A DNA stretch of 64,000 nt. Origin: Verrucomicrobiota bacterium. GTDB taxonomy: Bacteria > Verrucomicrobiota > Verrucomicrobiia > Opitutales > Intestinicryptomonadaceae. Below the pieces are notes generated by a model. The model searched no databases, was not told the DNA's origin, and was given only the letters and a program-made list of their open reading frames with translations. The position numbers were made by a program, and so were the translations under genes. Shown piece by piece: positions 60,126-64,000 of the stretch. Every line of letters starts with the position of its first letter. Position 1 is the first letter of the stretch. The stretch lies in assembly GCA_023450935.1 (NCBI GenBank), contig JAEXGH010000005.1, positions 62,001-126,000 on the forward strand. Reading direction: 5' to 3'.

Positions 60126-61286
60126 TTATTTCTTTTTAGAGTTTGGGGAGGAGGGTTTAAACGAAAGGGCTTTGAAGTCTTTAAAAATATGCGGGACTTT
60201 TTTGGGGAGTTCGGGCTGTTTTTGGGTCGGCTTTTGCGGCTTGATTTTTTTTGCCTCCCAAGAGTAGTCGCGCCGCGCCGATTTCTCCGTTTTGGCGGTT
60301 TTTGCCGCGTTTTGTGCGGAATTCTTCCGCACCGAATTTGCCGAATCGCCCTGTTCCGAGATTTTGGGCGGTTTATCCATTTTCGTCCAGCGTCCTCCCG
60401 CCTCGTAGGGCGCGGGCTCGCGGGAGGAGGAAGCGGACAACCCGCCGCCAAACACACGGAAGTTCAAATTTTTGTCGGCAGGGCGCAAGCGCGCGGAATC
60501 GGAAGATTCTTCGGCGGTTGCGGACTTTATCTCCGAATTTTCCGCCGACCGTTTACCGCGTTTCTCGGCGGAATTTTCGGAAGAATCGGAAGGCGTTTCC
60601 GAAGCGGGCGAAGAACGTCGGGCTGCGCGGCTAGAGGGCGCGGGTGATTGCGATTCCAATTCGCCTGCGTGCGCTGCTGCGTCATCATCGTGTTCGCCCG
60701 CGTGCGCCCTTGTTTTCGCCATTTTCGACATACGTTTTTTCATTCGTTTGGAGTCGAACAACGTCGAATTTGTCGCGGCAATTTCCAAGCCCGACAAGTC
60801 CATATTCGCCAGCGCACCGAAGTTTTTCCACTGAATGTCGGTCTTCAAATTTATGCGCGAGGCGACCGTCCGAATGTGTCCCGCCGCCGACCGCGCCGAG
60901 GATACAATTTCGCCTATGCGCATGCAGACCGCCCCCAGAACGGAAACGGTCTCCCAAATCATATTGTCGTTTGAAATCACTATTATGCGGGCGCGATTTT
61001 TGGCGAGCGCACAATAGCGTTCAATGAACTCGTCGGCGGTCATGTTCGAGGGCGTGTAGACCTCGGAAAACGTAATTACGGCGTCGTTTGGGCGTTCAAT
61101 GGAAACGTCTTCGCCCCTGCCGTCGTAGACTATAGTAATGCGCGTTGCGTAGACATCGTGGATTGGCTCGAGCATTTCGGCAAGTTTTCGCTGGGCGGCG
61201 CGCGCGTCGGCAAGCAGAAGCTTTTTAAGCGTCGGCTCGGCGTGGATTACGTTCCAGCCGTCAACTAAGATGTGGTCGCAACGCAT
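60126..61286 (-). CDS. NYN-domain (YacP/Rae1-like) RNA-binding protein with disordered tail
   Basis: The N-terminal 170 residues of this 386-residue protein form a NYN (PIN-like) domain: MRCDHILVDGWNVIH, ITIVYDGRGEDVSIE, IIVISNDNMIWETV, with the acidic residues that hold a metal in this fold. Such domains cleave RNA, as in Rae1/YacP. The C-terminal half, from about residue 200, is a long Ser/Ala/Lys/Glu-rich disordered region ending in a Lys/Pro stretch (KIKPQKPTQKQPELP), which is unlike usual YacP and might tether RNA or ribosomes. It starts 9 bp after the GH97 stop, so the two share a transcript. Confidence 0.85.
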   Translation of the reverse strand: MRCDHILVDGWNVIHAEPTLKKLLLADARAAQRKLAEMLEPIHDVYATRITIVYDGRGEDVSIERPNDAVITFSEVYTPSNMTADEFIERYCALAKNRARIIVISNDNMIWETVSVLGAVCMRIGEIVSSARSAAGHIRTVASRINLKTDIQWKNFGALANMDLSGLEIAATNSTLFDSKRMKKRMSKMAKTRAHAGEHDDDAAAHAGELESQSPAPSSRAARRSSPASETPSDSSENSAEKRGKRSAENSEIKSATAEESSDSARLRPADKNLNFRVFGGGLSASSSREPAPYEAGGRWTKMDKPPKISEQGDSANSVRKNSAQNAAKTAKTEKSARRDYSWEAKKIKPQKPTQKQPELPKKVPHIFKDFKALSFKPSSPNSKKK

Positions 61287-61295
61287 AAGACGGCG

Positions 61296-63314
61296 TTAAT
61301 CGTCGAAAATGCTTCTGATAAATTTCGAGAAAAAGGGGAAGACCGAAGGCGAAACTTTCAGCACAAAACCGCCGTCGGCAGCCATTTTGACTTTGATTTT
61401 CCGCGCGGATTCTTCGTCGGAAATTTTTATGGAAGCATCGGTCGGCGTGCGCTCGGAATTTACGGTGTCGGTGAGCATTTCCAGAACGTAGGACTGGTCG
61501 GAAATGAATTTCGAAAGGTCTATTTCCACTTCCCTGCCCTCGCCCGCGCAAATGCCCGCGATATACCAAACCTCGCCCTTGCGGCGCGCAACTACTACGT
61601 ATTTGCCGAGTTCGCCAGCAACAGGCACGGACTCGTCCCAAGAAGTGGGGATAGTAGAGATAAACGACGTAAACTTCGGATACTTTGCGTATTCGGTGGG
61701 GCTGTCGCACATCATCTGAAGCGGCGCGTAGAACAACACGAACAACGCCCCCTGATGCGCGCGCGTGGTTGTTGATTCAGGCAGCGTAAAACGCTTGTAA
61801 TAGTATTGTTGCTGAATGTTGCGAACCGCTCCGGGAGTATAGTCCATCGGGCCCTGCAACATTCTTGTCATAACCAAATCTACATTGTGCGAGGCCGTAA
61901 TCGGCACTATTTTTTTGAACTTGACCATTTCCAAGCCTTTTACCGCCTCGAAATTTATCACGTTCGGATACGTTCTGTTAAGCCCCGCGGGCTTGGCGCA
62001 CCCGTGGAAATCAACAATCATTTTGTTTTCCGCGGCAAGGCGGGCGATTTTGTAGTAAAGCTCCATCGCGGTTTGGTCGTCGCGGTTGAAGAAATCGACT
62101 TTAAGCCCGTCCGCCCCGAAGCTTTTCATGAGCGGAATGGCCTTTTCGCCGTAGAGGTTGAGCGACTGCCCCAAGCACCACAGCACAACTTTCACGTTGC
62201 GCTCGTGCGCGTATTCAATGAGCGACTTCACGTCCAAAAACGGCTTCTGCGAAAGGATTTTCTCGTGCACGCCGTCTTTCATTTGCGCCACGTCCCTGCC
62301 CACGAGCCAGCCTGCATCGAACATAATGTAGGGAATGGAATTTTCGGCGGCGAAGTCGATATAGTATTTGTAGGTTTTTTCATTGACGCCCGTTTCGAAA
62401 TCCACGCCCTCCAAGCTCCAGTTATTCCACCACTCCCAAACGCACAGCCCGCCCGAAATCCACGAAGTATCCGCTATGCGCGAAGGTTCGGCGAGCTTGA
62501 AAACCGTGTTGTTCACCGCCAGCTGCGCGTCCGTTTCAGCGACAATGAACGCGCGCCACGGGAAGCTGCGCGTAGCTTTCGTCTTTGCGATAAAGTCTTC
62601 GAATTCGTCGAACTGAACCATAAAATTGTTGAGTTTTTTCATGGACTTCGGGTATTTCACGAAGGCCGATTTCAGCCCGCCGCCCGACTTAAAGCGCAGC
62701 ATCGGATACGCCTGCACATCGCTTTCGACAACCGCAACCGTGGCGTTTTTGGCGCGGACTAAAAGCGGCAAAAGCGCGTATTTGTCGGCGGGAATGTCGG
62801 CGGCCGTAATGCGGTCGAACGACTTCTCGTATGCCGACATTGTTTTTGCAACCTGAGCCACTATTTTCGCGTCGGCGGGCAGGTTCAGATCGAGTGTTTC
62901 GGAGAAAACGCGCATTTCGCCCGAGCCGCACTTTGCCACGAAGCGGTATGCGACAGCCTCGTTGTAGGCGCGGAAAATTATTTTATACGAACCGAAATCT
63001 ATATCCATCTGGTTGTAGCAGTCGGGAATGCGCGACGCAATGCCGAGTTTTACCGCCAAAACCGCATCTTGCGACGAATTGTTTACCGAAGCGACTTCGG
63101 TTTTTTTCCCGAATTCTCCCCTGTCGGTTTTCATTGCAATGCGCATATTCTCCATTACGGGCTTGCCCTTGAACGACAGGGAAAGCGTAATTGATTCCCC
63201 CGCGCCGACTTTCGCCTCGAGCGAACCGTCGGGCGACTTCACCGAATATTCCGCCGCCGAAAGCGCGACTGCCGCGCATAAGGATATTACCGTCAAAAAT
63301 GCGATTTTTTTCAT
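61296..63314 (-). CDS. Secreted GH97 glycosidase, probable retaining type
   Basis: This 672-residue exported enzyme of glycoside hydrolase family 97 has a signal peptide at residues 1-20 (MKKIAFLTVISLCAAVALSA). An N-terminal beta-supersandwich (about 22-285) is followed by a TIM barrel with YIMFDAGWLVGRDV, VKVVLWCLGQ, and Asp407 in DGLKVDFFNRDD; the C-terminal beta-domain ends near 660. In the retaining alpha-galactosidase subgroup an Asp at this position is the nucleophile and a Glu in INFEAVKG is the acid/base (Glu456 here), so this enzyme probably acts on alpha-galactosides rather than as SusB-type alpha-glucosidase. The substrate is inferred. It leads the operon with the NYN gene. Confidence 0.88.
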   Translation of the reverse strand: MKKIAFLTVISLCAAVALSAAEYSVKSPDGSLEAKVGAGESITLSLSFKGKPVMENMRIAMKTDRGEFGKKTEVASVNNSSQDAVLAVKLGIASRIPDCYNQMDIDFGSYKIIFRAYNEAVAYRFVAKCGSGEMRVFSETLDLNLPADAKIVAQVAKTMSAYEKSFDRITAADIPADKYALLPLLVRAKNATVAVVESDVQAYPMLRFKSGGGLKSAFVKYPKSMKKLNNFMVQFDEFEDFIAKTKATRSFPWRAFIVAETDAQLAVNNTVFKLAEPSRIADTSWISGGLCVWEWWNNWSLEGVDFETGVNEKTYKYYIDFAAENSIPYIMFDAGWLVGRDVAQMKDGVHEKILSQKPFLDVKSLIEYAHERNVKVVLWCLGQSLNLYGEKAIPLMKSFGADGLKVDFFNRDDQTAMELYYKIARLAAENKMIVDFHGCAKPAGLNRTYPNVINFEAVKGLEMVKFKKIVPITASHNVDLVMTRMLQGPMDYTPGAVRNIQQQYYYKRFTLPESTTTRAHQGALFVLFYAPLQMMCDSPTEYAKYPKFTSFISTIPTSWDESVPVAGELGKYVVVARRKGEVWYIAGICAGEGREVEIDLSKFISDQSYVLEMLTDTVNSERTPTDASIKISDEESARKIKVKMAADGGFVLKVSPSVFPFFSKFIRSIFDD

Positions 63315-63360
63315 AGTGTATTTGATTTGCAGGTTTATTTATAAAATGGGGAAGTCGAAA

Positions 63361-63392
63361 TGAAAACAAAAGCCCTGACGAATGTCAAGGCT
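63361..63392 (-). terminator. Terminator after the partial repeat-protein gene
   Basis: On the minus strand AGCCTTGAC pairs with GTCAGGGCT (one T-G) around ATTC and is followed by TTTTGTTTTC. It lies 21 bp after the stop at 63414. Confidence 0.8.
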
Positions 63393-63413
63393 TCGTTATG
63401 CGCGCAGAGGCTG

Positions 63414-64000
63414 CTACTTCATCAAATCGGCAATCTGCAACTTGGAAACTATGAATTTGTAGTTGGGATCGTCGGGAGGAAGGTTGCCGTCGAGGGCACG
63501 CCTGACCGCCATTGCCATATACTGCCGCGACACTTTGTATTGCGCTATTTTCTTGATGACTATTTTTGTAATAGCCTTTGAAAGTGCGGCGTCCTTTACC
63601 TTGTAGTTTGTTGCAAGCAGGTTCAGCTCGCCAGATGTTATGGTGTTTTCAAGCAGGCGCTCCACTGCGGGCGTGCGCGTTTTTTCGTCGAAGAACAAGT
63701 TCCAAAGTTTCATTCTGTATTGTTCGTCGCCGCGCATAATCAGAATGCGCAACGCCGACATATCGCCCGCGTCGGCGCGCTCTTTGAGGACGCGTTGGAC
63801 GGCGTAGCTTGTGTTTTCAAGCAGGACGTTTTCGGCGTAGCGCGAAAGGGGTTCTTCGTTCCCGAGAAAAATCGAATAGATTTTGTTGATGTTGGCTTCG
63901 TCGCTGCAAAGGAAGCGCGCGCTGTAAACGGCAAGACCGCGAATGTCGGGGTCGGGATTGTCAAGCTCGCACGCAATCACGGGGTAGAAGCGGGTGTCGC
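63414..64000 (-). CDS. HEAT-repeat-like protein, 5' end missing
   Basis: The open frame runs on past the right edge, so only the C-terminal 195 residues or so are seen. They are helical and repetitive: DNPDPDIRGLAVYSARFLCS, then pairs of amphipathic helices with EEPLSRYAENVLLENTSYAVQRVL and so on, in the style of HEAT or Armadillo repeats, which bind partner proteins. A GTG at 63978-63980 is an internal codon, not the start, because codons upstream in frame (reading DTRFYP) remain open. No catalytic motif is seen. The gene ends with a terminator and is followed by the GH97 operon. Confidence 0.72.
   Translation of the reverse strand, partial: DTRFYPVIACELDNPDPDIRGLAVYSARFLCSDEANINKIYSIFLGNEEPLSRYAENVLLENTSYAVQRVLKERADAGDMSALRILIMRGDEQYRMKLWNLFFDEKTRTPAVERLLENTITSGELNLLATNYKVKDAALSKAITKIVIKKIAQYKVSRQYMAMAVRRALDGNLPPDDPNYKFIVSKLQIADLMK

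Noticed and set aside
59957..60457. A 166-codon minus-strand frame rich in Arg, Pro and Lys.
   Set aside because: It overlaps the tail of the NYN gene in another frame and shows only the composition of the complementary low-complexity sequence.

Overview
The window reads as one stretch of a bacterial chromosome of roughly 50-55% GC, most likely from the Verrucomicrobiota (gut-type Opitutae or a relative). This is an inference from gene content: secreted GH97, GH13, sialate-esterase-like, DUF1080 and DUF5696 proteins, RNase HII and HIII together, QueH, a long one-chain PurL, and long coiled-coil proteins of unknown function. There is no rRNA operon, phage, transposase or CRISPR array. Genes are tightly packed, and many neighbours in operons overlap by the 4-base ATGA type (the stop of one gene and the start of the next), so translational coupling is common.

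Layout. 1-5445 (minus): trp operon trpL-E-G-D-C-F-B, running off the left edge, with a leader peptide carrying two Trp codons, an antiterminator and a terminator. 5522-9702 (minus): MATE exporter, tyrS, secreted alpha-amylase. 9864-11126: glgC. 11257-14592 (minus): FGGY sugar kinase, DeoC-type aldolase and iron alcohol dehydrogenase, a probable small-sugar catabolic operon. 14889-20051 (plus): TPR membrane protein, secreted esterase, flavin reductase, tRNA-Gly(UCC), lone hisG. 20260-23092 (minus): DUF1080 protein, fabF, acpP. 23281-23853: queH. 24381-27047 (minus): pgi, coiled-coil protein, small lipoprotein. 27218-32165: DUF5696 protein, RlmD-like and SpoU-type RNA methyltransferases, birA. 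32444-34541 (minus): sucCD. 34824-40247 (minus): a Wsp-like chemosensory operon (receptor, WspD-like CheW, CheA-REC hybrid). 40861-42807 (minus): purU, NUDIX, pyrE. 42970-46718 (plus): panC, nadB, apt, lipoprotein, DUF486. 46827-48529 (minus): rnhC and rnhB. 48723-50222: coiled-coil protein. 50317-54661 (minus): purL and an RRM protein. 54937-58430 (minus): serA-plsY-hom. 58594-59820 (minus): AT-rich unknown membrane protein. 60126-63314 (minus): GH97 enzyme and NYN-domain protein. 63414-64000 (minus): partial repeat protein.

Two things stand out. First, the trp leader at 5357-5445 is a complete ribosome-mediated attenuator whose pairings can be read base by base. Second, the intergenic DNA carries a dispersed family of hairpin repeats (about ten copies of a roughly 60-bp unit at five loci). 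At two loci, near 24 kb and 40.5 kb, these join with a long terminal-inverted-repeat hairpin and a four-hairpin block into a composite element whose stems differ between copies by paired, compensatory changes. This looks like a previously undescribed mosaic repeat or structured RNA. No mobilising enzyme is seen in the window.

Most of the genes serve housekeeping biosynthesis: tryptophan, histidine, serine/homoserine, purine and pyrimidine, NAD, pantothenate, fatty acid, glycogen and lower glycolysis/TCA steps. Set among them are a small set of secreted polysaccharide-active enzymes and one surface- or stress-sensing chemosensory pathway.
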